This document shows, piece by piece, positions 29,201 through 38,781 of a stretch of 64,000 nucleotides of DNA. How positions within the stretch are numbered: the first letter of the stretch is position 1; the number at the start of each line of letters is the position of its first letter. The stretch comes from Pseudomonas sp. PDM04 (GTDB taxonomy: Bacteria; Pseudomonadota; Gammaproteobacteria; Pseudomonadales; Pseudomonadaceae), in assembly GCF_014851765.1 (NCBI RefSeq), contig NZ_JACVAI010000001.1, positions 682,001 to 746,000 of the forward strand, written 5' to 3'. The notes beneath the pieces are model-generated. The model was not told the DNA's origin. It saw only the letters and a list, made by a program, of their open reading frames with translations, and ran no database searches. A program made the translations under genes and the position numbers.

Positions 29201-30424
29201 TCAGATATCCAGCAACAGACGAGCCGGATCTTCCAGCAGGTTCTTGATGGTCACCAGGAAGGTTACAGCTTCTTTGCCATCGATCAGACGGTGATCGTAG
29301 GACAGCGCCAGGTACATCATCGGACGGATAACGACCTGGCCGTTGATTGCCATAGGACGCTGGATGATGTTGTGCATGCCCAGAATCGCAGCCTGCGGCG
29401 GGTTGACGATCGGAGTCGACATCATCGAACCGAAGGTACCACCGTTGGTGATGGTGAACGTACCACCGGTCATCTCTTCCATCGACAGTTTGCCGTCACG
29501 GGCTTTCTTGCCGAAAGTCGCGATGCCGCCTTCGATTTCAGCCAGGCTCATCAGTTCGGCGTTACGCAGAACCGGTACCACCAGGCCACGATCGCTGGAC
29601 ACGGCAACACCGATGTCGGCGTAGCCGTGGTAAACGATGTCGGCACCGTCGATCGAGGCGTTCACGGCCGGGAAGCGTTTCAGCGCTTCGGTGGCGGCTT
29701 TCACGAAGAACGACATGAAGCCCAGGCGCACGCCATTGTGGGACTTCTCGAACAGGTCCTTGTACTTCGAACGCAGGGCCATGACTTCGGTCATGTCGAC
29801 TTCGTTGAAAGTGGTCAGCATCGCCATGTTCGATTGAGCTTCAACCAGACGCTCGGCAACCTTGGCACGCAGGCGGGTCATTGGAACGCGTTTTTCAACG
29901 CGATCACCGGCAGCGAAGACCGGAGCAGCAGCGGCAGGTGCGGCAGCCTTGGCAGGCGCGGCGGCTGGAGCGGCCTTCTTGGCGGCAACGGCTGCAACCA
30001 CGTCTTCCTTGGTCACGCGACCGCCTTTGCCGGTGCCGGCAACGGAAGCGATGTTGATGCCGTTTTCTTCAGCCAACTTGCGAGCAGCCGGTGCAGCGAC
30101 AGGATCGTCTTCGCCTTCGGCAGCAGGAGCGGCTGCCTGGGCAGCGGCCGGTGCGGCAGCGGCGGCAGGAGCAGCGGCAGCCGCGCCACCTTCAACGATC
30201 GAGCCCAGCACTTCGTCGGACAGAACGGTGTCGCCTTCGTTCTTGACGATTGCGCCCAGCACGCCGTCAGCAGTCGCCAACACTTCCAGTACGACCTTGT
30301 CGGTTTCGATGTCGACGATCAGTTCGTCGCGCTTGACGGCGTCGCCCGGTTGCTTGTGCCAGGTGGCAACGGTGCCATCGGCAACCGATTCCGGGAAAGT
30401 GGGGGCTTTGATCTCGATAGCCAT
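29201..30424 (-). CDS. sucB: Dihydrolipoyllysine-residue succinyltransferase (E2) SucB
   Basis: Core of the 2-oxoglutarate dehydrogenase complex. The 407-residue protein has one lipoyl domain with the modified Lys43 in [10 protein letters not shown] and a long Ala/Pro linker. The E3/E1-binding domain is at [19 protein letters not shown], followed by a second Ala-rich linker. The catalytic domain ends in [14 protein letters not shown], which holds the active His and Asp. It follows sucA by 42 bases. The linkers are the flexible swinging arms of this enzyme class. Confidence 0.98.
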   Translation of the reverse strand: MAIEIKAPTFPESVADGTVATWHKQPGDAVKRDELIVDIETDKVVLEVLATADGVLGAIVKNEGDTVLSDEVLGSIVEGGAAAAAPAAAAAPAAAQAAAPAAEGEDDPVAAPAARKLAEENGINIASVAGTGKGGRVTKEDVVAAVAAKKAAPAAAPAKAAAPAAAAPVFAAGDRVEKRVPMTRLRAKVAERLVEAQSNMAMLTTFNEVDMTEVMALRSKYKDLFEKSHNGVRLGFMSFFVKAATEALKRFPAVNASIDGADIVYHGYADIGVAVSSDRGLVVPVLRNAELMSLAEIEGGIATFGKKARDGKLSMEEMTGGTFTITNGGTFGSMMSTPIVNPPQAAILGMHNIIQRPMAINGQVVIRPMMYLALSYDHRLIDGKEAVTFLVTIKNLLEDPARLLLDI

Positions 30425-30466
30425 TATCTGTGGTTCCTTAAATTCGGTTTCAGGTGCGCGAAGGCG

Positions 30467-33298
30467 TTAAACAGTAAAGGCAGCTTGCAGCAATTGTTCC
30501 TGCTGCTCGGCGTGCATCGATGCGTAACCGCATGCCGGTGCAGCAGAAGCCTCGCGGCCCGCGTACTCGAGTACGAGAGACTTGTTGAGGTTGCTGATGC
30601 TGCGACGCATGTGGTGTTGGCTGCAGTACCAGGCACCCTGGTTCATCGGCTCTTCCTGGCACCAAACGGCATTCTTGACGTTGGTGTAAGGAGCCAGGAC
30701 TTCTTTCAAGTCGTCCTCAGGGAATGGGTACAGCTGCTCGATACGCACGATGGCGATATCGTCACGGCCTTCGGCACGGCGTTTTTCCAGCAGGTCGTAG
30801 TAGACCTTGCCGCTACACAGAACAACGCGCTCGACCTTTTTCGGGTCCAGGGCATCGATTTCCGGGATAACGGTCTGGAACGAACCTTCGGCCAGATCTT
30901 CCAGGGTCGAGATGGCCAGCTTGTGACGCAGCAGCGACTTCGGAGTCAGGACGACCAGTGGCTTGCGCAGCGGGCGAATCACCTGACGGCGCAGCAAGTG
31001 GTAGATCTGAGCCGGGGTCGTCGGCATGCACACCTGAATGTTGTGCTCGGCGCACAGCTGCAGGTAACGCTCCAGACGAGCCGAGGAGTGCTCCGGCCCC
31101 TGACCTTCATAACCGTGCGGCAGCAGCATGGTCAGACCGCACAGACGGCCCCACTTGTGCTCGCCACTGGTGATGAACTGGTCGATGACCACCTGGGCAC
31201 CGTTGGCGAAGTCGCCGAACTGGGCTTCCCAGATAACCAGGGCGTTCGGCGTGGTAGTCGAGTAACCGTACTCGAATGCCAGTACCGCTTCTTCGGACAG
31301 GAACGAGTCGTACAGGTCGAAACGTGGCTGGCCGTTGTACAGGTTTTGCAGCGGGATGTAGGTGCCCGCGTCTTTCTGGTTGTGCAAGACAGCGTGACGG
31401 TGCGAGAACGTACCGCGACCGATGTCCTGACCCGTCATGCGGATCGGGTGCCCTTCGAATGCCAGGGTCGCGTACGCCATGGTTTCGGCATAACCCCAGT
31501 TGATCGGCAGGCCGCCGGCTTGCATCTTCTGACGGTCTTCGTAGATCTTGGCAACCTGGCGCTGGACGACGAAGCCTTCTGGAATTTCCAGCAGCTTGGC
31601 GGACAGTTCCTGCAAGGTCTTGAGGTCGAAGCGAGTGTCGTGACGCGCAGTCCAGGCGTGGCCCAGATACGGACGCCAGTCCACGAACAGCTCTTTGTTC
31701 GGCTCCTTGACCAGGCTTTTCACCACGTGCAGACCGTTGTCCAGCGCGTTGCGGTATTCGTCTACCTTCGCCTGTACACGTTCTGCGTCCAGCACACCGG
31801 CCTGGGTCAGACGATCGGCATACAGCTCACGGGTAGTGCGCTGTTTGGTGATCTGCTGATACATCAGAGGCTGGGTACCGCTTGGCTCGTCGGCCTCGTT
31901 GTGGCCGCGACGACGGTAGCAGACCAGGTCGATCACGACGTCACGCTTGAACTGCATGCGGTAATCGATGGCCAGCTGGGTCACGAACAATACCGCTTCC
32001 GGATCATCGCCATTCACATGGAGGATCGGGGCCTGGATCATTTTCGCAACGTCGGTCGCGTACTCGGTGGAACGCGAGTCCAGCGGGTTGCTGATGGTGA
32101 AACCGACCTGGTTGTTGATCACGATGTGCACAGTGCCGCCGGTCTTGAAACCACGGGTCTGGGACATCTGGAAGGTTTCCATGACCACGCCCTGACCTGC
32201 GAAGGCAGCGTCACCGTGGATGGAAATCGGCAGAACCTTCTCACCGGTCGGGTCGTTACGACGATCCTGACGGGCGCGAACCGAACCTTCGACCACTGGA
32301 GAAACGATTTCCAGGTGGGACGGGTTGAATGCCATCGCCAGGTGGACTTCACCACCGGTGGTCATGACGTTGGACGAGAAGCCCTGGTGATATTTAACGT
32401 CACCGGAACCCAGCTCGACCTTCTTCTTGCCTTCGAACTCGTCGAACAGCTCGCGCGGGTTCTTGCCGAAGGTGTTGACCAGCACGTTCAGACGACCACG
32501 GTGGGCCATGCCGATGACGATTTCCTTGGTGCCGTAGGAACCGGAACGCTGGATCAGTTCGTCGAGCATCGGAATCAGGCTTTCGCCGCCTTCCAGACCG
32601 AAACGCTTGGTGCCCGGGTATTTGGTGCCCAGGTATTTCTCAAGGCCTTCACCGGCGGTGACGCGCTCAAGCAGGTGGCTCTTGATGTCCGCGGAGTACG
32701 TTGGACGGCCACGTACGCTTTCCAGACGCTGCTGGAACCACTGGCGCTGCTCGGAATCGGTGATGTGCGTAAATTCAGCGCCGATGGTGCGGCAATATGT
32801 CTGCTGCAACGCTTCGTGAATTTCGCGTAGGCTCGCCTCCTCTTTGCCGATGAACAGGTCGCCGGCACGGAAGGTCGTATCAAGATCGGCATTGGTCAAG
32901 CCGTAGTGATTGATCGACAGGTCTGCTGGTGCAGGACGCTGCCACAGCCCCAGCGGGTCAAGCTGGGCTGCCTGGTGGCCACGCATACGGTAGGCCTGGA
33001 TCAATCGCAGCACTTCAACTTGCTTCTTCTCGTGCTCACTGCTCACGCTCCCGGCGGAAACCGGTTGGGCGCGGCGCTGGTTCTTTGCCAGCAAGACGAA
33101 ATGATCGCGAATTGTCGAGTGCGAAACATCGGTGGCAGAGTTGCCTTCGGTCGGCAACTTCTGAAAGTAGGTGCGCCACTCTTCTGGCACAGCGTTAGGG
33201 TCGTGCAGGTAGAGCTCATAAAGCTCTTCCACATAGGCAGCGTTACCTCCGGAAAGGTAGGCGCTGTTCCACATGCGCTGCATCACGCTTTCTTGCAT
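30467..33298 (-). CDS. sucA: 2-oxoglutarate dehydrogenase E1 component SucA
   Basis: Thiamine-diphosphate decarboxylase of the 2-oxoglutarate dehydrogenase complex, 943 residues, full length. The N-terminal MQESVMQRMWNSAYLSGGNA includes the E2-binding extension. Later come GMAHRGRLNVLVN, HGDAAFAGQGVVMET with NNQVGFT (ThDP/Mg site), and the C-terminal SSARLERYLQLCAE. It starts about 260 bases after sdhB on the same strand. Confidence 0.98.
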   Translation of the reverse strand: MQESVMQRMWNSAYLSGGNAAYVEELYELYLHDPNAVPEEWRTYFQKLPTEGNSATDVSHSTIRDHFVLLAKNQRRAQPVSAGSVSSEHEKKQVEVLRLIQAYRMRGHQAAQLDPLGLWQRPAPADLSINHYGLTNADLDTTFRAGDLFIGKEEASLREIHEALQQTYCRTIGAEFTHITDSEQRQWFQQRLESVRGRPTYSADIKSHLLERVTAGEGLEKYLGTKYPGTKRFGLEGGESLIPMLDELIQRSGSYGTKEIVIGMAHRGRLNVLVNTFGKNPRELFDEFEGKKKVELGSGDVKYHQGFSSNVMTTGGEVHLAMAFNPSHLEIVSPVVEGSVRARQDRRNDPTGEKVLPISIHGDAAFAGQGVVMETFQMSQTRGFKTGGTVHIVINNQVGFTISNPLDSRSTEYATDVAKMIQAPILHVNGDDPEAVLFVTQLAIDYRMQFKRDVVIDLVCYRRRGHNEADEPSGTQPLMYQQITKQRTTRELYADRLTQAGVLDAERVQAKVDEYRNALDNGLHVVKSLVKEPNKELFVDWRPYLGHAWTARHDTRFDLKTLQELSAKLLEIPEGFVVQRQVAKIYEDRQKMQAGGLPINWGYAETMAYATLAFEGHPIRMTGQDIGRGTFSHRHAVLHNQKDAGTYIPLQNLYNGQPRFDLYDSFLSEEAVLAFEYGYSTTTPNALVIWEAQFGDFANGAQVVIDQFITSGEHKWGRLCGLTMLLPHGYEGQGPEHSSARLERYLQLCAEHNIQVCMPTTPAQIYHLLRRQVIRPLRKPLVVLTPKSLLRHKLAISTLEDLAEGSFQTVIPEIDALDPKKVERVVLCSGKVYYDLLEKRRAEGRDDIAIVRIEQLYPFPEDDLKEVLAPYTNVKNAVWCQEEPMNQGAWYCSQHHMRRSISNLNKSLVLEYAGREASAAPACGYASMHAEQQEQLLQAAFTV

Positions 33299-33454
33299 GC
33301 TTGGTCACCCTCGGTTAGGGGAACACCACCGGCGTCGACACCGAGCAAACTTGCAGAAGTCCGAATGCAGCGACCAAAACAAGCCACCTAGGATCACGCT
33401 GATAGTCCGGGTACCAGCCCGGATGCCCCTGCTTGTCTCATTTCTTCAAAATAA

Positions 33455-33520
33455 GAGCCGCAGCTTTGCAAGCTGCTGCTCAGGTTAAAACTACGGCGCC
33501 GGTTGAAGCCTGCGCCGTAG
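33455..33520 (-). other. Two hairpins between sdhB and sucA
   Basis: GCAGCTT/AAGCTGC with flanking GAGC/GCTC (33455-33481) and CTACGGCGC/GCGCCGTAG (33491-33520) lie in the 262-base gap. On the minus strand the second is followed by TTTTAACC, a weak T-run, so partial termination or mRNA 3'-end protection after sdhB is possible. Confidence 0.6.
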
Positions 33521-33560
33521 CATCCACGGGTACAGCGGTCCTACGGGTACAGCAGCTGAA

Positions 33561-34265
33561 TCACACGCCGCTTTGCAGCAACATGTTACGTACGTGACCG
33601 ATGGCCTTAGTCGGGTTCAGGCCTTTCGGACAGACGTTGACGCAGTTCATGATCCCGCGGCAGCGGAATACGCTGAACGGGTCATCCAGCGAAGCCAGAC
33701 GCTCGGCAGTCTTGGTGTCACGGCTGTCTGCCAGGAAGCGATACGCTTGCAGCAGAGCAGCTGGACCCAGGAACTTGTCGGGGTTCCACCAGAAGGACGG
33801 GCAAGAGGTCGAGCAGCAGGCGCACAGGATGCACTCGTACAGACCGTCGAGCTTTTCACGCTCTTCAGGGGACTGCAGACGCTCGATGGCCGGAGCCGGC
33901 GTGTCGTTCTGCAGGTATGGCTTAACCTTCTCGTATTGCTTGTAGAAGATGCTCATATCGACGACCAGGTCACGGATAACCGGCAAACCTGGCAGAGGAC
34001 GAACGATCAACTTGTTACCTTTTACAACGGCAGACAGCGGCGTGATGCAGGCCAGGCCGTTCTTGCCGTTGATGTTCATGCCGTCGGAGCCGCAGACGCC
34101 TTCACGGCAGGAACGACGGTAGGAAAACCCTTCGTCCTGCTCTTTGATCAGCGCGAGCACGTCCAGCACCATCAGGTCCTTACCACCGGTATCGACCTGG
34201 AATTCCTGCATGAACGGCGCAGCGTCCTGATCAGGGTTGTAGCGATAAACACTGACTTGCAACAT
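33561..34265 (-). CDS. sdhB: Succinate dehydrogenase iron-sulfur subunit SdhB
   Basis: Electron-transfer subunit of complex II, 234 residues. [2Fe-2S] ligands are in SCREGVCGSDG and the later LAC. The [4Fe-4S] and [3Fe-4S] clusters use CILCACCSTSCP and CRGIMNCVNVCPKG. I start at MLQVSVYRYNPDQ (34265), which has AGGGTGA upstream; a start three codons earlier is possible. It lies 11 bases after sdhA. Confidence 0.98.
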   Translation of the reverse strand: MLQVSVYRYNPDQDAAPFMQEFQVDTGGKDLMVLDVLALIKEQDEGFSYRRSCREGVCGSDGMNINGKNGLACITPLSAVVKGNKLIVRPLPGLPVIRDLVVDMSIFYKQYEKVKPYLQNDTPAPAIERLQSPEEREKLDGLYECILCACCSTSCPSFWWNPDKFLGPAALLQAYRFLADSRDTKTAERLASLDDPFSVFRCRGIMNCVNVCPKGLNPTKAIGHVRNMLLQSGV

Positions 34266-34276
34266 GGCGGTCACCC

Positions 34277-36049
34277 TTAATAAGTCCGGACTTTAGGTTC
34301 GAAAGTCGGAACAGTCTTCGGCGAGAAGTTCACGGCACGCTTGGCAACGCGTTTCTCACCCGGGAAGTACAAGGTGTGGCACAGCCAGTTTTCGTCGTCA
34401 CGGTCTTCGAAGTCTTCACGGGCGTGAGCACCGCGGGACTCTTTACGTACTTCGGCAGCGATGGCGGTAGCTTCAGCCACTTCCAGCAGGTTTTGCAGTT
34501 CCAGCGCTTCGATACGAGCCGTGTTGAACGCTTGCGACTTGTCGTTGATCTTGACGTTGGCAATGCGTTGACGCAGTTCGGCCAGCTGGGCGATACCCTT
34601 CTGCATGTATTCGCCGGTACGGAATACACCGAAGTAGTTCTGCATGCAGCTTTGCAGCTCGCGGCGCAGGGTCGCGACGTCTTCGCCATCGGTGCGCTCG
34701 TTCAGGGCGGACAGACGGGCCAGAGCGGTCTTGATGTTTTCCTCGGTGGCGTCGTCGTACTCGATACCGTCGGTCAGCGCCTTTTCCAGGTGCAGGCCGG
34801 CAGCACGGCCGAAGACCACCAGGTCGAGCAGCGAGTTGCCGCCCAGGCGGTTGGCACCGTGAACCGATACGCAAGCCACTTCGCCTACAGCGAACAGGCC
34901 CGGGATAATGGTGTCGACGCCTTCGCCGTTCTGGGTGATCGCCTGGCCGTGAATGTTGGTGGCAACGCCGCCCATCATGTAGTGGCAGGTTGGAACGACC
35001 GGAACCGGGGCAACCACCGGGTCAACGTGAGCAAACGTTTTCGACAGTTCGCAAATGCCTGGCAGACGGCTGTGCAACACTTCCTCGCCCAGGTGGTCGA
35101 GTTTGAGCATTACGTGGTCGCCATTCGGACCGCAACCGTTACCGGCGATGATTTCCTTGACCATCGAGCGGGCAACCACGTCACGACCAGCCAGGTCTTT
35201 CGCGTTCGGCGCATAACGCTCCATGAAACGCTCGCCGTGCTTGTTGATCAGGTAACCACCTTCACCACGGCAACCTTCGGTCACCAGTACACCGGCGCCG
35301 GCGATACCGGTCGGGTGGAACTGCCACATTTCGATGTCTTGTACCGGTACGCCTGCACGCAGAGCCATGCCGACGCCGTCACCGGTGTTGATCAGAGCGT
35401 TGGTGGTCGACGCGTAGATACGGCCGGCACCGCCGGTCGCCAGCACGGTGGCTTTCGAACGGATGTAGGTGGTTTCGCCGGTTTCGATGCAGATGGCGAT
35501 AACGCCGACGAACGCGCCGTCGTCATTCTTCACCAGATCGACAGCATAGTACTCGTTCAGGAACGTGGTACCGGCTTTCAGGTTGCCCTGATAAAGGGTG
35601 TGCAGCAGCGCGTGACCGGTACGGTCGGATGCTGCGCAGGTACGGGCCGCCTGGCCGCCTTTACCGTAGTCCTTGGACTGGCCACCGAACGGACGCTGAT
35701 AGATGCGGCCGGTTTCGGTACGGGAGAATGGCAGACCCATGTGGTCCAGCTCGAATACGGCAGCCGGGCCTTCCTGACACATGTATTCGATAGCGTCCTG
35801 GTCACCGATGTAGTCGGAGCCCTTGACGGTATCGTACATGTGCCAGCGCCAGTCATCGTTCGGATCCGCCGACGCGATGGCGCAGGTGATGCCGCCCTGT
35901 GCCGAAACGGTGTGCGAACGGGTCGGGAACACCTTGGTGATCACGGCAGTCTTGTGACCGCCCTGTGCCAGTTGCAGCGCTGCGCGCATGCCGGCGCCGC
36001 CGCCACCAATGATGATGGCGTCGAAAGAAATCGTTGGAATGTTAGCCAT
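34277..36049 (-). CDS. sdhA: Succinate dehydrogenase flavoprotein subunit SdhA
   Basis: Catalytic subunit of complex II, 590 residues. The FAD-binding [17 protein letters not shown] is near residue 12. The covalent flavin attachment histidine is in [12 protein letters not shown] near residue 44. The substrate-site motifs [19 protein letters not shown] and the [19 protein letters not shown] region are present. It follows sdhD by 3 bases. Confidence 0.98.
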   Translation of the reverse strand: MANIPTISFDAIIIGGGGAGMRAALQLAQGGHKTAVITKVFPTRSHTVSAQGGITCAIASADPNDDWRWHMYDTVKGSDYIGDQDAIEYMCQEGPAAVFELDHMGLPFSRTETGRIYQRPFGGQSKDYGKGGQAARTCAASDRTGHALLHTLYQGNLKAGTTFLNEYYAVDLVKNDDGAFVGVIAICIETGETTYIRSKATVLATGGAGRIYASTTNALINTGDGVGMALRAGVPVQDIEMWQFHPTGIAGAGVLVTEGCRGEGGYLINKHGERFMERYAPNAKDLAGRDVVARSMVKEIIAGNGCGPNGDHVMLKLDHLGEEVLHSRLPGICELSKTFAHVDPVVAPVPVVPTCHYMMGGVATNIHGQAITQNGEGVDTIIPGLFAVGEVACVSVHGANRLGGNSLLDLVVFGRAAGLHLEKALTDGIEYDDATEENIKTALARLSALNERTDGEDVATLRRELQSCMQNYFGVFRTGEYMQKGIAQLAELRQRIANVKINDKSQAFNTARIEALELQNLLEVAEATAIAAEVRKESRGAHAREDFEDRDDENWLCHTLYFPGEKRVAKRAVNFSPKTVPTFEPKVRTY

Positions 36050-36052
36050 GAC

Positions 36053-36421
36053 TCAGATACCCCAGAGAATCTGCACACCCCAGACGAAGTAAGCGAACAT
36101 CGCAACGCCGCATACTGCCTGGAAAAGGAAACGTATTGCAGTCGCGGACTTGCCGAACGCCATTGGCGTCAGGTAGTCGGTCGCGATGGTCCACATGCCG
36201 ACCCAGGCGTGAGCGCCGAGGGCAACGAGGGCCAGGAGACTGAAGATACGCATCCAGTTGCTGGCGAACAGTTCATGCCATTGGGCGTAGCCGATGCCAG
36301 GGTGGGCAACGACGTATCCGATCAGGAAAATGAAGTAAGCCGCGAGAACGACCGCAGACACACGTTGCGCCATCCAGTCATAGAGGCCCGAACGCGACAG
36401 GTTCGTGACGTTAGTTACCAT
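36053..36421 (-). CDS. sdhD: Succinate dehydrogenase membrane anchor SdhD
   Basis: A 122-residue cytochrome b556/quinone-binding anchor with three hydrophobic helices (about residues 22-42, 58-80 and 92-118). HAWVGMWTIATDYL at the end of helix 2 holds the likely haem histidine and the quinone-site Asp-Tyr. I start at ATG 36421 (MVTNVTNLSRSGLYDW); the frame opens two codons earlier. It overlaps the sdhC stop by 7 bases. Confidence 0.95.
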   Translation of the reverse strand: MVTNVTNLSRSGLYDWMAQRVSAVVLAAYFIFLIGYVVAHPGIGYAQWHELFASNWMRIFSLLALVALGAHAWVGMWTIATDYLTPMAFGKSATAIRFLFQAVCGVAMFAYFVWGVQILWGI

Positions 36422-36789
36422 ATCCAAACTCCTGCCAGAACGATTACCACCACGGAAACGGCGATAACGATTTTCGAGCCCAGCTTGCCGCCTTCCAGCG
36501 TCTCACCGATGCCCATGTCCATGATCAAGTGGCGCACGCCGGCTACCAGGTGATACAGCAGAGCGGACAGGATGCCCCAAATCACTAGCTTGGCTAGCGG
36601 ACTGGTCAGACACGCTTTCACCTGGCCGAAGCCTTCCTCGGAGCTCAGCGACTTGTCCAATGCGTAAAGCATGATGGCAAGGCACACGAAGAGGATGACA
36701 CCGGAGATACGGTGAAGAATGGACGTGTAAGCAGTGACTGGGAGTTTGATGGTCCTTAGGTCTAGGTTTACAGGTCGTTGGCTTTTCAC
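36415..36789 (-). CDS. sdhC: Succinate dehydrogenase cytochrome b556 subunit SdhC
   Basis: Membrane anchor with SQRPVNLDLRTIKLPVTAYTS near the N-terminus, the haem-ligand helix YHLVAGVRHLIMDMG, and three hydrophobic helices. From the GTG at 36789 it has 124 residues; an in-frame TTG at 36822 would give 135. The best ribosome site (AGGGG, 36813-36817) points instead to a GTG at 36803, which is out of frame because of an eight-A run. A one-base longer, or two-base shorter, run would restore the frame. The start is therefore uncertain. Confidence 0.88.
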   Translation of the reverse strand: MKSQRPVNLDLRTIKLPVTAYTSILHRISGVILFVCLAIMLYALDKSLSSEEGFGQVKACLTSPLAKLVIWGILSALLYHLVAGVRHLIMDMGIGETLEGGKLGSKIVIAVSVVVIVLAGVWIW

Positions 36790-36923
36790 GGCTTTTTTTT
36801 CACACTGAAGAGCCCCTAACAATCAGGGCAAAGTTGTTGGGGAGTGCACTGGTCAGGTAACCACCACCCAGGGAGGCGACCCCCAATAACGCAAGCCCAA
36901 AAGCCCTTGGCGGTCGGTGGCCG

Positions 36924-36952
36924 AGTATAGACAGTTAGGCTACTAATGACAA
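36924..36952 (-). promoter_or_regulatory. Sigma-70-type promoter of the sdh-suc operon
   Basis: On the minus strand, TTGTCA, a 17-base spacer and TATACT are close to consensus. It lies about 135 bases upstream of sdhC in the sdhC-gltA divergent gap. Confidence 0.75.
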
Positions 36953-37066
36953 CGCGTTCACCTTCCCCTAATAGCGGATTGCGCAAGTTGGATAAAAGGC
37001 GTAAATGGCAGTCAATTTCGAGGAAAAAGTCCGGTTAAAGCCTTCTGGGGCAAGACTTTAGGCAAA

Positions 37067-37094
37067 TTGACATTCGAATTTATCTCACTATAGT
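37067..37094 (+). promoter_or_regulatory. Sigma-70-type promoter of gltA
   Basis: TTGACA (37067-37072), a 16-base spacer and TATAGT (37089-37094). The gltA start lies about 59 bases downstream. Confidence 0.8.
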
Positions 37095-37152
37095 GGTGCG
37101 GGCCCTGCGTGGGGGGTCTGTCTGATGATTTCAAGCATAAATAGGAGGCCAC

Positions 37153-38442
37153 ATGGCTGACAAAAAAGCGCAGTTGATCATCGAGGGCGCAGCCCCCGTC
37201 GAGCTGCCCATTTTAACCGGCACCGTTGGTCCCGATGTTATCGACGTACGGGGCCTGACGGCCACGGGCCGTTTCACCTTTGACCCTGGTTTCATGTCGA
37301 CCGCCTCCTGCGAGTCGAAGATCACCTATATCGACGGCGACAACGGCATCCTGCTGCACCGCGGCTACCCGATCGAACAACTGGCTGAAAAGTCGGACTA
37401 CCTGGAAACCTGCTACCTGTTGCTCAACGGCGAATTGCCGACCGCAGAACAGAAGGCCCAGTTCGTCAGCACCGTCAAGAACCACACCATGGTTCACGAG
37501 CAGTTGAAGACGTTTTTCAACGGTTTCCGCCGCGACGCCCACCCGATGGCCGTCATGTGCGGTGTAGTCGGCGCCCTCTCCGCCTTCTACCACGACTCCC
37601 TGGACATCAATAACCCGCAGCATCGCGAAATCTCCGCGATCCGTCTGGTTGCCAAGATGCCGACCCTGGCAGCGATGGTTTACAAGTACTCCATGGGTCA
37701 ACCCATGATGTACCCGCGCAACGACCTGTCGTATGCGGAAAACTTCCTGCACATGATGTTCAACACCCCGTGCGAGATCAAACCGATCAGCCCGGTGCTC
37801 GCCAAGGCCATGGACCGGATCTTCATCCTCCATGCCGACCACGAGCAGAACGCTTCGACCTCCACCGTGCGCCTGGCAGGCTCTTCGGGTGCCAACCCGT
37901 TCGCCTGTATCGCCGCCGGCATCGCTGCACTGTGGGGCCCTGCCCACGGCGGTGCGAACGAAGCCGTGTTGACCATGCTCGATGAAATCGGCAATGTCTC
38001 GAACATCGACAAGTTCATCGCCAAGGCCAAGGACAAGAACGATCCGTTCAAGTTGATGGGCTTCGGTCACCGCGTTTACAAGAACCGCGACCCACGCGCC
38101 ACCGTCATGAAGCAGACCTGCGACGAAGTGTTGAAGGAACTGGGCATCAATAACGATCCGCAACTCGAACTGGCCATGCGCCTGGAAGAGATCGCCCTGA
38201 CCGACCCGTACTTCATCGAGCGCTCGCTGTACCCGAACGTCGACTTCTACTCGGGGATCATCCTCAAGGCGATCGGCATCCCAACCAGCATGTTCACCGT
38301 GATCTTCGCCCTGGCGCGGACCGTCGGCTGGATCTCCCACTGGAAGGAAATGCTCTCCAGCCCGTACAAGATTGGCCGTCCGCGCCAGCTGTACACCGGC
38401 TACGAGTCGCGTGACATCACCAAGCTGGAAGACCGCAAGTAA
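37153..38442 (+). CDS. gltA: Citrate synthase GltA (type II)
   Basis: Condenses acetyl-CoA and oxaloacetate. The 429-residue length and N-terminal beta region ([18 protein letters not shown]) mark the hexameric, NADH-sensitive type. Catalytic motifs: the first His region [10 protein letters not shown], the second in [15 protein letters not shown], and the Asp in [10 protein letters not shown]. An ideal ribosome site, aggagg, precedes the start. It is divergent from sdhC and ends in a terminator. Confidence 0.98.
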   Translation: MADKKAQLIIEGAAPVELPILTGTVGPDVIDVRGLTATGRFTFDPGFMSTASCESKITYIDGDNGILLHRGYPIEQLAEKSDYLETCYLLLNGELPTAEQKAQFVSTVKNHTMVHEQLKTFFNGFRRDAHPMAVMCGVVGALSAFYHDSLDINNPQHREISAIRLVAKMPTLAAMVYKYSMGQPMMYPRNDLSYAENFLHMMFNTPCEIKPISPVLAKAMDRIFILHADHEQNASTSTVRLAGSSGANPFACIAAGIAALWGPAHGGANEAVLTMLDEIGNVSNIDKFIAKAKDKNDPFKLMGFGHRVYKNRDPRATVMKQTCDEVLKELGINNDPQLELAMRLEEIALTDPYFIERSLYPNVDFYSGIILKAIGIPTSMFTVIFALARTVGWISHWKEMLSSPYKIGRPRQLYTGYESRDITKLEDRK

Positions 38443-38477
38443 GACCTGTCTTGCTCTAGCGCGTTGAGTTGCACCGG

Positions 38478-38517
38478 AAACGGCCTCTGCTTTTTATATG
38501 AGCAGGAGGCCGTTTTT
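38478..38517 (+). terminator. gltA terminator
   Basis: AACGGCCT-c-TGCT pairs with AGCA-gg-AGGCCGTT across a T/A-rich loop, followed by TTTTTG. Confidence 0.85.
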
Positions 38518-38600
38518 GTTTGTGGCAGGCTTGCCTGGCCCCTTGGGGGAGCGAGCGCGCCCCTGTGAGCGCCCAGGCAACACCACCCCATCGCTAACCG

Positions 38601-38625
38601 CCATCGCGAGCAGGCTCGCTCCCAT
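38601..38625. repeat. REP element
   Basis: ccatcgcgagcaggctcgct followed by cccat is a near-consensus single REP in the gltA-actP convergent gap (38443-38781), which has no gene. Confidence 0.85.
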
Positions 38626-38639
38626 AGGGGGCAGGTCAG

Positions 38640-38683
38640 GCCAAAGCCAAGCCAAGCCAAGCCAAAGCCAAAGCCAAAGCCAG
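38640..38683. repeat. Short tandem repeat of mixed GCCAA / GCCAAA units
   Basis: Eight units run head to tail: one GCCAAA, three GCCAA, three GCCAAA and a final GCCAG. The array lies directly after a REP and before the actP terminator, in non-coding sequence. The mixed 5- and 6-base period suggests slippage. Confidence 0.9.
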
Positions 38684-38712
38684 TCAATCTCGCTGCCACA
38701 GGTATCGCGCAC

Positions 38713-38747
38713 AAAAAAAGCCCCGGTCTCTCGACCGGGGCATTTCT
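38713..38747 (-). terminator. actP terminator
   Basis: The stem GCCCCGGTC / GACCGGGGC is followed on the minus strand by T7. Confidence 0.92.
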
Positions 38748-38781
38748 TCAAACGTTGCTATCTGAACAACAGCGTCAAGCC

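Noticed and set aside
29291..32830. A 1179-codon plus-strand open frame opposite sucB and sucA
   Set aside because: It mirrors the codon structure of the sucA/sucB genes in a GC-rich genome, has no family motif, and is exactly antisense to two certain genes.
34376..36553. A 725-codon plus-strand open frame opposite sdhA, sdhD and part of sdhC
   Set aside because: It crosses three real genes on the other strand and has shadow-type composition.
38640..38683. Possible CRISPR-like repeat array
   Set aside because: The units are 5-6 bases with no spacers; it is a simple tandem repeat.
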